NCBI GenBank assembly: GCA_000708835.1
Contig: DF237000.1
Coordinates: 128,166 to 192,165, forward strand
DNA from: Klebsormidium nitens
Taxonomy: Eukaryota > Streptophyta > Klebsormidiophyceae > Klebsormidiales > Klebsormidiaceae
DNA length: 64,000 bases
Direction of reading: 5' to 3'
A program made the position numbers and the translations under genes. The notes under the pieces were generated by a model. It was not told the origin of the DNA. It saw only the letters and a list, made by a program, of their open reading frames with translations, and searched no databases. Of the stretch, positions 1 through 19,764 are shown piece after piece (the stretch's first letter is position 1; every line of letters begins with the position of its first letter).

Positions 1-41
1 GTAGACAAAGTTTCTATTGCAAAGGCCTCTTCAAGAATGGC

Positions 42-305
42 TCATTCTTTCAAAACGAGATGGAACCCATTGTCAATTGACGCGTGAGTGTGACACTCAC
101 GGAGCACCACAATAGTTCCGAAGATCTTGGTCGGGTTGGCGGTGTCAGCAAAAGTGTACGTCCCCGGGACTGGAAAGACCAGCACCACAGCCGCAAAGGA
201 ACCATCAGTGACGTCATTCAGGTATCCGGTTTCGGCTTCCACAGGGACGATCTTTGGGAGGTCAGATGCGGGAACTGCATCAAAACGAGCGATTGTTATC
301 AACAA
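42..305 (-). CDS. Possible 3'-terminal exon of an unrecognised gene
   Basis: An open frame of about 87 codons ending in a stop, with no start I trust; the upstream edge could be an acceptor just above position 305. The protein is hydrophobic and beta-rich, and a stretch reading PGTYTFADTANP, followed shortly by GTIVV, recalls the last strands of cupredoxin-like or immunoglobulin-like folds. That resemblance is weak and no metal ligands are visible. It may belong with the exon-like stretch at 800-952 on the same strand, but I could not join them in phase: the strong donor at 799 leaves one base, and the nearest acceptors give a stop or the wrong frame. It may be a chance frame. Confidence 0.28.
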   Translation of the reverse strand: MLITIARFDAVPASDLPKIVPVEAETGYLNDVTDGSFAAVVLVFPVPGTYTFADTANPTKIFGTIVVLRECHTHASIDNGFHLVLKE

Positions 306-408
306 CTCAGAGAGTAAGATTTAGGGTTTCTCCCATGCGGACCAGACTCCTGCAATGAGCAGAGTACATACAGCGAAAATAGAGCTAGGGTACTCTTCTC
401 TAGTTTTC

Positions 409-440
409 GATTCCAGGAGCGATTCCAGGAGCGATTCATC
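409..440. repeat. Short tandem repeat, 12-base unit
   Basis: GATTCCAGGAGC occurs twice in tandem (409-420, 421-432), followed by a partial third copy. No function is apparent. Confidence 0.7.
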
Positions 441-799
441 TCCATCATCGATCTCTGTTAATCTGTGCTGATTTCTTGTTTCGTTCCTGTTCCACTCATT
501 ACTTTCTGATGAATGATGTGAGGTGGGAGAGGAGATGACAAGAAGATGGCAGCTTCAAAAAATCACAGGCCCAATAATGAGGATACACGACTTTCTGTGA
601 AGCACAGGCGAGAGGCCGGCAGCCAAAGATTGGGCTCCTAATCCATTGCATGGCTTGATCTCCTACATCTAGCAACTCTGGCAGTCTCCTAGCTTAAGCA
701 TCTCGAATCCCCAACTTTTTCGCCAGCTCCTTTAACACATGGAGTTTGAATGCTTGCAGAATCATTCTGAATGAGGCTTAGGGATTGTTGGCAGCTCAC

Positions 800-952
800 A
801 GTTGACGGCATGGGGCTGCCCATCGACCAACAAGAAGGTTGCTGAACAGGGGGCGACGCAGGCAGTGGATCCGAAGTCCTGGGGGGTGCCGGCAGGGCTG
901 AGCAGAAACGTAAACCCAATGTAGGTTGGGTAGATGTCTGGTGCGGCCGCGT
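800..952 (-). CDS. Possible internal exon of an unrecognised gene
   Basis: The frame is open between an acceptor (CATGCAG before 952) and a strong donor (GTGAGC directly after 800). The translation has two closely spaced cysteines (ACVAPC) and an alternation of hydrophobic residues that looks like a beta-sheet domain. No family is recognised. It could be upstream of the open frame at 42-305, but the phases do not match directly. The first exon and any signal peptide were not found; a frame starting near 1,059 would be a candidate but is not convincing. Bases 306-799 show nothing else I can name. Confidence 0.28.
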
Positions 953-3273
953 CTGCATGAAGCAAAGGCAAAGTTACAGATGAAAGCAAATAGGGGGCAG
1001 TGCATTATATGGGTTGTAATTACAGTAGATGAGGACTTGCCAGCTGGCAACGGCGGCATCTGAAAGAACAGAGGAGGGGCATGTGCCCTCGCAGAAATGA
1101 CTTCAAAAATTCAACAGAAGGTTTGAGAGGGCACTTTCCTGTGAGAACGTACATTCAACCTATTTAATGGTGGTTGAATATAATGGAGGCCAGGATGCTT
1201 TCATATCTGGGGTCCTAAAATTCGCAAGGGTAAGAGGAGGTAATAGTCAAATAGGTGCTGCACCCGCAAGAAGGGTGGGTGAGGGAGGGGGTCACAACAA
1301 TGCTCTTCTTGAAGGGTTGCAGGACTAGTTTAAGTGGAGCCGTTGTAGGTGGGACAAATAAATTGCAGCGGCATTTTCCAAACGTGTGCTGGTTGACAAG
1401 TATTCTGGGGTTGGAAGCTATATCAAAAAGAAGGAACATGATACAACACTGAAAGTGACTTTGACGGGTCACTTTCACCAGCTAGTAAGTTGAAAGGAGG
1501 CGTGCCAAAGGGTCCCCAAACTTATGGAATGCCACCTGTTGAGAGGGTGACAGTCTATGGACTTTTCTTAATGGCATTGCAGTTGAACGGAGAAATACAA
1601 ATATGGTCTCTCCTACCCAGAACCAGGCAGTGCAAGCAGCCTTTGAAGGCCTGTGTCTTGGACTCTGTTCTTTCATGGCTTGTATGAGTTTGCAAGATTC
1701 CCTTTACAAGAATGTTAAGACAAGAGGACAAGGATACCACAAACAAAGGGCAAAGAGCTGGTGATTTCTTCAGGCACAGTGTGCCTGCGTGGCATTCCTT
1801 TTACAATGGCAAAGAATAAGGGGCAAATTTGTCCAGCGTGACGACCAACAATAGTTTCCAGGCTGCTTCCACAGTCCTTAAATGAAGTGACTGCTCAACA
1901 GGAGCCAGCACCTGCTGCCTACCCTCACAAGATACAAGATAATAGTACTCATTTAAGGCTTGAGGAATCTGTTTGGGCTGTAAGGCATTGCCAGGGAGGG
2001 ATTCCAAAGTGTTATAGGGGCAGATAAGAACCTGCCTTTTATGATTTGTATACCAACCAAGGGTAGTACAGAAGGTGGAAAGACCAGTTTCATGAAATGG
2101 AGTCAGCGTCAACACGGTCTTACAACTGCAGAACTAATGGTGCAAGATTCTAGGATTCTCCGGCTGTAATTCATGGAGCCGTATAAGAGACAATTCAAGC
2201 GAATGCTATATATAGATGGGATGCAAGAGAAGCTTTAAGATGGAAAGCAGCAATGGCCTTATCCTTCAAGACTCATCAGCAAGAAACACACTGTAAATAT
2301 AAATGCCAAGTGATTGGCAAGGAAAAGAAAGTCTGTCGATGGATTCCCAGCTGGATGGTCCGAACCGACTCACCAGTCAACATCAAAGCGCCCACCAAGA
2401 GCAATGCCGCCCGAAGAAGCAGGCGCGACGAGGCCCTCATTGAGCTGAAGGTCCGTTGATGGACCGCCATTTTCTGCAAATGCTGCGAGCTGGTAAGATT
2501 CGTCAGCCACCGAACCACTCAGAAATCAAAGCTGAGCTGGGCAAATTGTGAATGGATATGCTGAAGTTGTCTTGCGACAAACACATGCGGCAAAGATGAG
2601 GTGCGAGCGCCGAGACAGGGTGTAACTAAACTCATGTGAACTTCTCAGAAGCTTCCCTTGTCCCCTTAATACCAGATGGTGCATTCTCTCCGTTCTCCAG
2701 CTCAGCTGGGTACCGTCAGTGCCGGTCAACTGGTTTCAGAACGCCTAGGACCTACAGAACGCGAAGGTTCCAACTTTCCACCACTTGGAGTCGAACTTAC
2801 TACTGCCAGCTCGCGGTAGTCCGACTGTATTCAATAATTGGCGTCCGAGCTATCTAGGATTAGGGTTCCCCGGTCGGTTGTTCTGCTGATCGGCTTGTCT
2901 TACACGACCACCTCACTGCTCAGATGTTAAAAAAACTCCGTGAACAGTCCGGCAACCTCCTCCGGCCGATTCCCCTCGGTTGTTCGACCCGGGACATCGC
3001 GGCTCCATGAATCAGCACAGTTCGTCGGCTGACGTTTGCCTGCCCAGTGCCCGGTGTGTCAAACCTGCTCAAAGCTGGCGAGATACAACCGGCTACCTCG
3101 GTATTACTGCCGGTACTTAGTCCCGACTCCCAAAGTCAATACGTACCGTACAGGCGGCAAGAAGGCCGGCCGCCTCCATTTACTCTTAAGGGGACTGGCC
3201 GCCAGGCAAATACCGCCAGTAGTAATAACAGGGCTCAGGCCTAGCTGACTCAGTGAAGTATCCACGTGCTGAT
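953..3273. other. Non-coding or unassigned stretch
   Basis: No gene could be supported. The longest minus-strand open frames (about 1,215-1,478 and 1,801-2,115) have no recognisable domain, no matching splice sites and no base bias like the real exons here. Small decayed coding fragments cannot be excluded. Confidence 0.4.
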
Positions 3274-3316
3274 GAGCCACGTGAGGCTGAACCCGGAGCC
3301 ACGTGAGGCTGAACCC
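3274..3316. repeat. Tandem 21-base repeat containing CACGTG
   Basis: The unit GAGCCACGTGAGGCTGAACCC occurs at 3,274-3,294 and again at 3,296-3,316. Each copy carries a CACGTG G-box core, and a third CACGTG lies just upstream near 3,263. It could be a small regulatory repeat, but no promoter can be tied to it. Confidence 0.7.
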
Positions 3317-4932
3317 TCCAGGGCCCGCGGCCGCCCCGAAGGCTTATAATCGCGTAGCTTGAAGCATGCCGGAATCAGCCTTCATATGACATGTACGAAG
3401 AACGACATGGCGGCACTAATCCGAAACTTTAACTTCCCGACGAAATGGTGCCTTTCAATGCGCCAGACAGGTGCCCACCAAATTAGCGCCAATCAACGCA
3501 CTTTTTGGCCCCTTTTTGGCGTTAGAAGGGCACCATTCATGTCTTCGGCGACTAAATGACGCCCAATTGGCACAGGCCTTGTGGGCGTTAAATATGCTTG
3601 AAATACAAGGTGGTACCTTATTGACAATGAAAAGACAAACTAACAGATACGTCGACGCAAGTACTGTTTGGCTCGGCGCAGTTTACAACTTCAGGCGTCA
3701 CTCAACCGGGGGGAAAGCTTTGTAATTAGGTAGTAGGCAGCTCATTAGGACAATGTCAGGAAATTTTAACTCGGCACCCCGAGAAGTAGGGGCTGGACGG
3801 ATCCAGCTGGAGGCGATCCATCTCAAAGCGTTCAAGTATATCATATAAAAGGTCAATCTGTCAAAGTAGGGTGGCAGGAGCCCTGACAACAATATATTCA
3901 GGGGGGGGCTCAGCGGATATACCAGGGTCTGATGACGTCAGCAAATAAGGGCCTCAGAGTGTTGAAGGGATTGTATTTGAACGTTCGCTTGACAGCTCGA
4001 CGATATCACATGAGTGATTGGATGCCAAGATGAAAACTCCAGTTTTCAACGTGTGTTTGTGCGGTATTCTATGTGCTGACGCTCGATCCGGGAAGCACTT
4101 ACAATGGAAAGAATTGTCGTATCATCAATAAGAAGGTGATGCCATTCGCTGCAGATTTGCGTGCTTTTAAGAGCAGTCTTTGATAGGCGGTTATTTAGTT
4201 CAACAAATGTTAGGAAAGCCATGAAACAGGGGCGCTTGCGGCCGTCCGACATAACGTGCAGCAATAAGTCTAGTACGATTATTATGCGACGAGGCCCGTC
4301 AAACCTTTTACTTAGTACCAGATTTCACGAGGATGCCATTGCCTCTATGGAGTGCAGAGGTCTCTGTGACGTTAGAAGAATGATTTGACCAAAAAGTATC
4401 CAAATCTTGCACAATTTTTGCAAGCTGGCTCCTGCACATCCGCCTGCTTACTACCCCTACAAACACTTCGGCGTTCAGTCGAAAGCTCCTAGATGTGGGC
4501 TCTCCGGCAGGATTTATTGGACCCTAGAAGAAAGAATGTTTTCTATCGCGTGCGCGGGCATCTTTGTAACACTCATTATCTGGTCACGCCTTCTAGCGTT
4601 CCTCCTCGAGTTTCAGATCCTCCACTTGAAGTCACGTAGAATCGGCTAAGAAGCCGGCAAATCCTGAGCCCAGGTTTCGTATCTGCAGCTTGCATGACTC
4701 AACTCGTATCCGGCCGGATCTTAGCTATAAGCGTTACTTTCTTCTACAGTAGCATCTTACCCGTTGCCTTCAATCATGTGCGCCTCTAGTCACCTTTGCG
4801 GCCATGGCACGTCAAGCAAAACCCGGTGTCCTAATGACAGTCCTCTTTCTGAGGCTCAGCTCGTGAACGAAATCGTCTACCTGTCAAGACTACAGCTTCC
4901 GTCAAGTTTGGTAGACAGTGTTTGTGGCGTAT
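3317..4932. other. Intergenic DNA after the DYRK gene
   Basis: No coding region supported. A short inverted repeat occurs near 3,441-3,455 and 3,526-3,540 (ATGGTGCC against GGGCACCAT). The last part should hold the 3' untranslated region of the minus-strand kinase gene that ends at 4,933. Confidence 0.45.
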
Positions 4933-13469
<8,537 letters not shown>

Positions 13470-15566
13470 GGAACTGGGGGCTCCTGAATGGAGCCTTCCC
13501 CACGTCCCTTGTATTCATAGGTAGCGTCTGCTAACCCCGCTTGGTGTCACCTAAGAACAAACTGCATTCGTTTGCAACCAGCTTTTAACATGGCCTGCGG
13601 TTAAGCCTGCTTTTCTTTGCCAACCTGCTTTGCTCAAGAGGCGTAATCTGCACATTTGCAGTGCACATAACGACTGTGACAGATTTCTATCCTGCTGATT
13701 GCTGTTTGATTGTTGTTCTATAATCCTGATAGTCTCTGCATTGCTCTGTCTCTCCCCCTTTCTCTGCTTCTCTATGGATCGTCCATATTTGCATGCAGAT
13801 TATGCATCTTCTCCATGCATTTATGCATTTCAACAGCCTCATTGCAGGGGAGTCTACGGTGCCTTTGTCAGAGATTGCTTGCCAAGCCCCTCTTCCACAC
13901 CCAAAGCACAGCGAATGCAGAGACGTCCTGCATTGGTTATGCAATGTTTCGCCTTTCCTTCTGCTTGGCAGCCCTCGCTCAGTTCCTGAAGGGTGCCCTG
14001 ACACGATAAAAGTAAGCAGTTTGTTCTATCTGCATTTGTAAGACGTGTGGCATGCCCTGACAGAGCAAGGCTTCCCCACAATCTCCATGAAGCAGCACCC
14101 AATGCAGATTCTAACCATAGCCACACTGACATGCCTCCATCCTCTGGTTCCCTTCTTCCTGACCCTGACACTTGAAAGTACTTGTAAAATGTCAGAACTT
14201 GGCCTAAGGATTCAGTTAGCAAGCCTGCAAAGAGCTTTCCATCCAATTCCAACTCAAGTGATGGCAGGGCAGCGCTGCCGTCATTGTTGACGCAATCCAA
14301 GGACCAAATGCCTCATTTAATGCTCAGGCCGCTGGGTACAAATAGAGGATAATATCCAGATAGCCGCATCAAATCCCAGGGTAAAGACAGATTCTGACAC
14401 GCGTGGGGACTCTGAAGTTGCGGCCAGACGTACACTGCAGTCAGCATAACATACATAAAGCATCCACACCGTCAAAGCATGTGTCTGCCGATCCGAAGTT
14501 CTTTCAGCGGCGCTCAGCGCTGATGTCAGCATGTCGTCGGCCTAGGGCAATCTATGAACACAAGGGTACTTGCCCAGTACAAGAATTCCAATACCGAGAG
14601 ATACCTACCACCTACAGAAGTAGCATCCACCATGGAGCCGCAGAATTGAAGTTCACCGTAGGTACTGAGCGTACCTACTGACATAAGCTACCGAACGACC
14701 GGTATACCTAGTGGTGAGGGCTCGTACCTACTGATATTCGTGGGGTACCAGCTAGAGACGGTACTTTCGATCACAAGCCTGCCTCACCCAAAGCAACCAT
14801 CGAAACATCAATTACACGCGCGCAGATCTACTTGTACCAGCGACAATCGTCGATGTGTAATGTATCCAAGATTCGAACGACGATCAGGCTGGCGGTGCAT
14901 CTTGATCCGCACCGACTGCCAGTGCCGGTACACAGAGAAGACCGGAAACCTGGAAACCCTCAAACCTTGGCCGCTCATCCGACCGCGGCCGCGGACAGCC
15001 CGGCCGCCCGCCTTTCATCAATCCTACGTGCGGCTCCCAAGTAAGGGCAGGGCATGTTGAAGAAAACGTTCAAGGCTGCTTCTTTACTGTTTGCAGGAAG
15101 TAGGTCTAGCTACACGTCAAAATCGCGCTCTCAGAAGAACACAAGAAGTAGAAGCAGCATGGGGAATACTTCCGAAAGCACAGGTATATTGTGGCCGGAT
15201 ATTTCAAGGAGACGGAGATTTGGCTTGTTGAGTTTGTTGCTTTGCGAAATTGAAAATGGCCGCGATTAGTTTCTTCCAGGAACAAAAACATGCACCTCAG
15301 CTGGATGATAAAGAGGGTTTGAATGTATATTAGCTGACATCTCGTTTTTTCAATCTGGTATCAGTCACGTATCAGTGCGTATCTTTACTTTGATCCAGCA
15401 GATGCTTTATTGGGTGTTGTTTCCATCTGGCGTGTATTTTTTTTTATCCAGCAAATTTTGTATCGGGTGTATGCTTCTGGTGCATGTGCCTCTGAGAGAG
15501 ACACAGGGAAAGGTTTTCTGTCATTTGAGGACCCATAGAACTATGCATTAATGCAATTGAGGAGCA
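13470..15566. other. Upstream region of the DYRK gene
   Basis: This should contain the promoter and leader of the minus-strand DYRK gene. No clear TATA box was identified. A 148-codon open frame on the minus strand (13,854-14,300) has no domain and is not supported. Around 14,560-14,760 the words GTACC/GGTAC and TACCTACTGA recur several times in both orientations. Confidence 0.4.
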
Positions 15567-17040
15567 ATGTCATCATTTCCTGGTCGAAATTGCCACAGGC
15601 TCCTACAGACTAAGTCGCAGGCTGTGGAGCTCACGTTTGCATGTGCAGGTTCAGAATCTGAGCGGACCTGGGACATTTATGTGATACAAGAAGGCTTAGC
15701 CGATGAAGCCTGCGCAACCAGCCTCGCTCCCTGGATGAGGGTACGGCTCCCTGAAACGGACAACCTAGAGTACTGGAAGCCAGTAGAGGACAAGGTTGCC
15801 AGCAGCTTGCCCATGAAAAAGCTTTCCTTGGACCTGCTGACGAGCATCGGCGAGGATCTTCCAATTTGGATCGACCTGAGGAGCCTGGAAGGAGAGCCAC
15901 TGCCACGGGGTTTGTCGCCGGCAATCGGGGTGCGGTCAGGCGACATTGGTGAGGCCTCCTTGTTCTGCAATCCACTGCTTTTAAGAGGAGTCGTGTCGTG
16001 GCTCACCCTACATACGCCGCTACTAGCGTTGAGGATGCTTACCCTAAGATACTGTTTTCAGAGTTCGCCGCATCGGTTGGTTCAGCTGGCAAGAGAAGCT
16101 CGTTTCTCGTTTGCGGTAGTGACAATATGCGCCTGCTCAATCGGTTTGCCTCAGGGTCTGGCTGGGCCTCGGGACACTTTGTGTGCCTTATGACGTAAGA
16201 TCTATAGTTGATCCGAGTGTCACGCAATCCTCTCATGCAATCGTCCTCATTTCTCCTGACCTTCGACCCCAACTTTCTGCAGCGAACTTCGCAAAGATGG
16301 CCCTCGTGTATGAAACGGGGCCGGGTGAGGAGGTCGACCTCCGCGAGCACGTGCCGAACCAGATCATCGTGCTTCCCCGCAGCCAAGCTCCCAAGCTGAC
16401 TCTGGAAGCACTCCGGAAGAAGCTGCCCGGCCGCAGATTCGAGCTCCTTCGGCAGGGCCAGTACGATTGCCTGTGTCCTAAGTGGGAGGAGTTGTCCGAG
16501 AAAACCAAACAAGCCTTGCCTGCGGACATGTTGCGCATCAAGGCTGTTTCGGACAAGGTCTCAAGTGAGGCGCTGACTCGCAAGACCCTCCGCTCGACTG
16601 GCGCAGGGTCGCTTGTAATCATTTGGATTGTCCCGCATGTCTTCATCAAATCTCCTACGGACATGTCGGCAGCAATTGAACGCACGAGTTGGTTGCAGCC
16701 TCTTTGGAGCTGTGCCTACGCGATGGTCTTCTTCGTCGCAGACACCGTTCTGCAACGGACAAGTATTGGTGTGGTTGTGCCAGAGAAAGCATTCTTCTGA
16801 AGGGAGATGATGCCTCCAATAGGGTCCCTTTTTGCGGCCCAGTGAAGTTTGTGTCCCAGATGATGCTGGTGTTAGGCAGACTACTGTATCTCACGAGGGT
16901 GGCCCACAAAAGTGCCCCGACTGACAATTTACTGTCTGCAGAGAGTGCGACATTCTTGCAAGGAGATGACGAGGCAAAGGCACGCCCGGCGAGGAGGCGT
17001 CACTTGCAGGTGCGCTCCGCCTCCCTCCTGTTTTCGTACT
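15567..17040 (+). pseudogene. Decayed protein-coding region, family not recognised
   Basis: Protein-like sequence continues along one strand but jumps between frames: an open frame from the ATG at 15,567 runs to about 15,950, a second frame covers about 15,998-16,198, a third runs from about 16,183 to 16,600, and a fourth resumes near 16,700-17,040. Amino-acid composition looks like a globular protein in each piece (for example TDNLEYWKPVEDK in the first and GPGEEVDLREHVPNQIIVLP in the third). I could not join the pieces with GT-AG introns in phase, so frameshift decay is the simplest reading. A spliced gene with small introns remains possible. No domain family is recognised. Confidence 0.45.
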
Positions 17041-18787
17041 TCATTTCTGGGCAGGTTTTTCTTCTGCACCTGTAGTACGTTTGGTTGTGCTTCATTCTTG
17101 GTGTTACCTTTCAAACAGTAAGGTTACACTTGTCCCGGCTTTTCTTGATGGGACACTCTGATTGAATATTAGACGTTTGCAAGAGATTTTGCGAGGCTTC
17201 TATATAGTAGTCATGCCGGTCAGGGAGGGCCAGGGACACCTTGTTTTGGCAGACTCAGTCAAGTCAGTGGTAACCCCGTAAAGTATACTTCGTGACTTTT
17301 TGCTGCTTGCAGAGAGGATTGGAGGGCCTGTATCAACCTCTTCTATTGAGCCACTGATAGCGACCTTGAGAGGATATTTGCCGGCTATATGTACAGCTTT
17401 TGGTGATCGGAGATTGTGGTATGTTTTTGAATCAGCTTAGTATCGAAACTGCACTTTGTCAGGGTCAAGGGAGTAGGAAGATCTGGTGCCATCTCATGAT
17501 GGTTAACGGTCAGAACTAAGATACGCTTAATCTTAGATGTCGGCCTGTCAGCTGTACAGTGGACTTTTGAGGGCTTGGCTTCAAAGCCCTAGTATGTATG
17601 TCCACGTATCTAATAGACATTGCTTCAAAACGATTGAGCAACTGTGTATAAATACACAGCTGCACCCTTGATCATGTAGCCAAGAGACGTAATTGAGGCC
17701 ATTTGACCAGGGATGCAGGGTCCTGATCGAAGCTGCAACTCTTTCGGGTCACTCTGGTCAATTGTGACCGGCTCAAGCTGCAGCAAGCTAGGTGCCTTAG
17801 AACGACTCACGGGCACAGAATCATTTTCCTGCTCATCAGGTGCCGATAGTTGCATGGATGTGTATGTGCCTTTATGTAACAGTAGTTTGTCTCAGTATGA
17901 CAGACACGCTGGCCATCCTGGCTGGCTTTGCAGAATAGCCTGTAGTCGCCAATTCTGGCAACGCGCATGCGATCGAATGGGTGTAGAAGTACTACTAGCA
18001 TCCGTTGCAGATTTTTTTGCCTGATCATCTTGAACGGAATTGGCGTTTCACATGTGAGTGCGTTGCGCGCATTGGTTGCGGGCAGCAGTGAGCCCTGGCT
18101 CATGTGATGATTAGCTTATGACCGGTCAATTTGACTGATCAATCATTGGATCAATTCAAGGAATAGTGTTGTATCGAGCCGCCGGCAGGGAGGCCGGCGG
18201 TCAATCTTCTGTCCTCATGAGCAAGCTTGAAAGTTGTCTGCAAGGTGATGCAGTACGTCTTCTCGATCGGAAGGACGGCAGAGCATTGACGGTGTCGCTT
18301 TAGGGCTCAAAGCTGACCGGCCGCTAGTGCAAACAGTGCAGCGCGAAATCTGAGCTGAGCCACAAATGTGGAACGAGGAAACAGCTGGTGAAGGCCCGGA
18401 AAATTTTCCGTCTTTGTCTTACAGAAGATTGAATACAGTGGCGAAGTCGAAAACTGGTATTGAAGGTTTGAAGAATTCAAACGGAAGAATTCTAACTTGG
18501 AACAAAGCATCCCTCAGAGAGCACGTGTATTGCACGAACATGATGACGGCCATCAATATTTGCCACTTCCGTTTTAAGTTCACGCACAATCATTATACAC
18601 AAAGCTGACTTTCGTTGACGGAAGCATAAACCACCAGCGCGGCCGCGAACCCGCAAGCACGACCGAGCAGAGTCTGATTCGTACGTCGGCATTCAGCTCT
18701 GTAGGCTTAGGCTGCTTACTGTCGAACCGCCGGAGTTTCACTTCTTCCACTTGCCTCTGACTCCGTTCATTTGATGCTGCCGCTGTG
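17041..18787. other. Intergenic DNA upstream of the F-box gene
   Basis: No gene supported on either strand. The last few hundred bases are the likely promoter of the F-box gene. Confidence 0.5.
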
Positions 18788-18795
18788 TATATAAG
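18788..18795 (+). promoter_or_regulatory. TATA box candidate
   Basis: TATATAAG lies 25 bases upstream of the F-box start codon. At the usual distance from a TATA box, transcription would begin almost at the ATG, giving a very short leader. Confidence 0.5.
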
Positions 18796-18819
18796 CACTG
18801 GTAATTCTGACATCCGCAC

Positions 18820-19764
18820 ATGAAGCATCTTCCAAGCGACGTGATCCTGGCCATTCTTCGCAAGCTGGCGGTGCAGGACCCGCTTTCCTTTGTGCGAGCA
18901 ACCTGCGCCTGCAAGCTTCTACAGAATGAGGCGGAGAAAGATTGGGACATCTGGTTTGAAGCGCTCTTCAGACCCAAGCAAGGAGAGGGGGATAGCAAGC
19001 TTGATTACCGCTTTCAAAAGAGGACCACTGAGTTCGAAGCTGCAATTGGCCTACTAGGGGGATATAAGCAGCTGGTGCAAGTCCGGTGGGGAAGGCCCGA
19101 GTGCTTTGCCTTTGAACAAACCCCGGAGAATGCGGAATTGAGGCTCCCGAGGAAACCCTGGAAATCCGACTATGATGACTCCGATTTGTCTAAGTATCTC
19201 ATCGTACTCAACGTTCTGGGGAGGCCTCTCTTTTGGGGCGTCTTCCCTCGTTCATCTTACTGGACCCGTCCAGGAGACCAGCGCGATGAAGTCGCCTTTC
19301 GGAAAGATGTCTATGCTGAGTACAAGTGGCGTCTTGAAGTTTACGTACAAGTTTCTCGTCTTGAGTCGGTCTATCCTGGTGTTTCGTACGAGGAACTGAG
19401 CCAAGGTTGGGCCAAGAACAACCGTCGTTTTCAAGAGCAAACCTTGTCGTTGGAGGTTTTTGAAATCTTAGGCCAGAGGGAAAAGCCAGGGCGAACTTCG
19501 AGAAGAGTGGGAAGAAGATACGACTGCTTTCTTCTTCTGAGAGAGATGAATCACAGGTTCAGCTTCCCTGTGGCGTCCTGCCTTATGATCCAAGAACATC
19601 CTCTGGGAGCAAATTGTCGCTGTCCTATCTCAAAAGAGCTAGTGGAGGATTCGGGTCTCCAACAAGGACCGGTGAATGAAGTATCTGCTGGAAGTATCTG
19701 GAACACCTTGCTTGATCTCGAGACCTGGGTTGCCCGGATACTCGAATTAGCATTTAGCCATTGA
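18820..19764 (+). CDS. F-box protein, intronless
   Basis: Predicted substrate adaptor of an SCF-type (SKP1-cullin-F-box) ubiquitin ligase. The frame encodes 314 residues. Residues about 1-45 match an F-box: LPSDVILAILRKL at the start, then a Cys/Leu-rich helix and a Trp pair (DWDIWFEALF). The remaining 270 residues are globular and rich in aromatic residues; no LRR, Kelch, WD40 or lectin repeats are visible, so the target-binding part is not assigned. The ATG is the first in the frame and begins just before the F-box, as is common in this family. There are no introns, unlike the other genes here. A TATA-like element lies very close upstream. Transcription converges on the RopGEF gene. Confidence 0.82.
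   Translation: MKHLPSDVILAILRKLAVQDPLSFVRATCACKLLQNEAEKDWDIWFEALFRPKQGEGDSKLDYRFQKRTTEFEAAIGLLGGYKQLVQVRWGRPECFAFEQTPENAELRLPRKPWKSDYDDSDLSKYLIVLNVLGRPLFWGVFPRSSYWTRPGDQRDEVAFRKDVYAEYKWRLEVYVQVSRLESVYPGVSYEELSQGWAKNNRRFQEQTLSLEVFEILGQREKPGRTSRRVGRRYDCFLLLREMNHRFSFPVASCLMIQEHPLGANCRCPISKELVEDSGLQQGPVNEVSAGSIWNTLLDLETWVARILELAFSH

Noticed and set aside
1801-2115. Minus-strand open frame (104 codons)
   Set aside because: The amino-acid sequence looks plausible but no family, splice partner or promoter could be found.
13854-14300. Minus-strand open frame (148 codons) upstream of the DYRK gene
   Set aside because: No domain, no base bias like the real exons, and no phase-matched splice sites to the DYRK gene.
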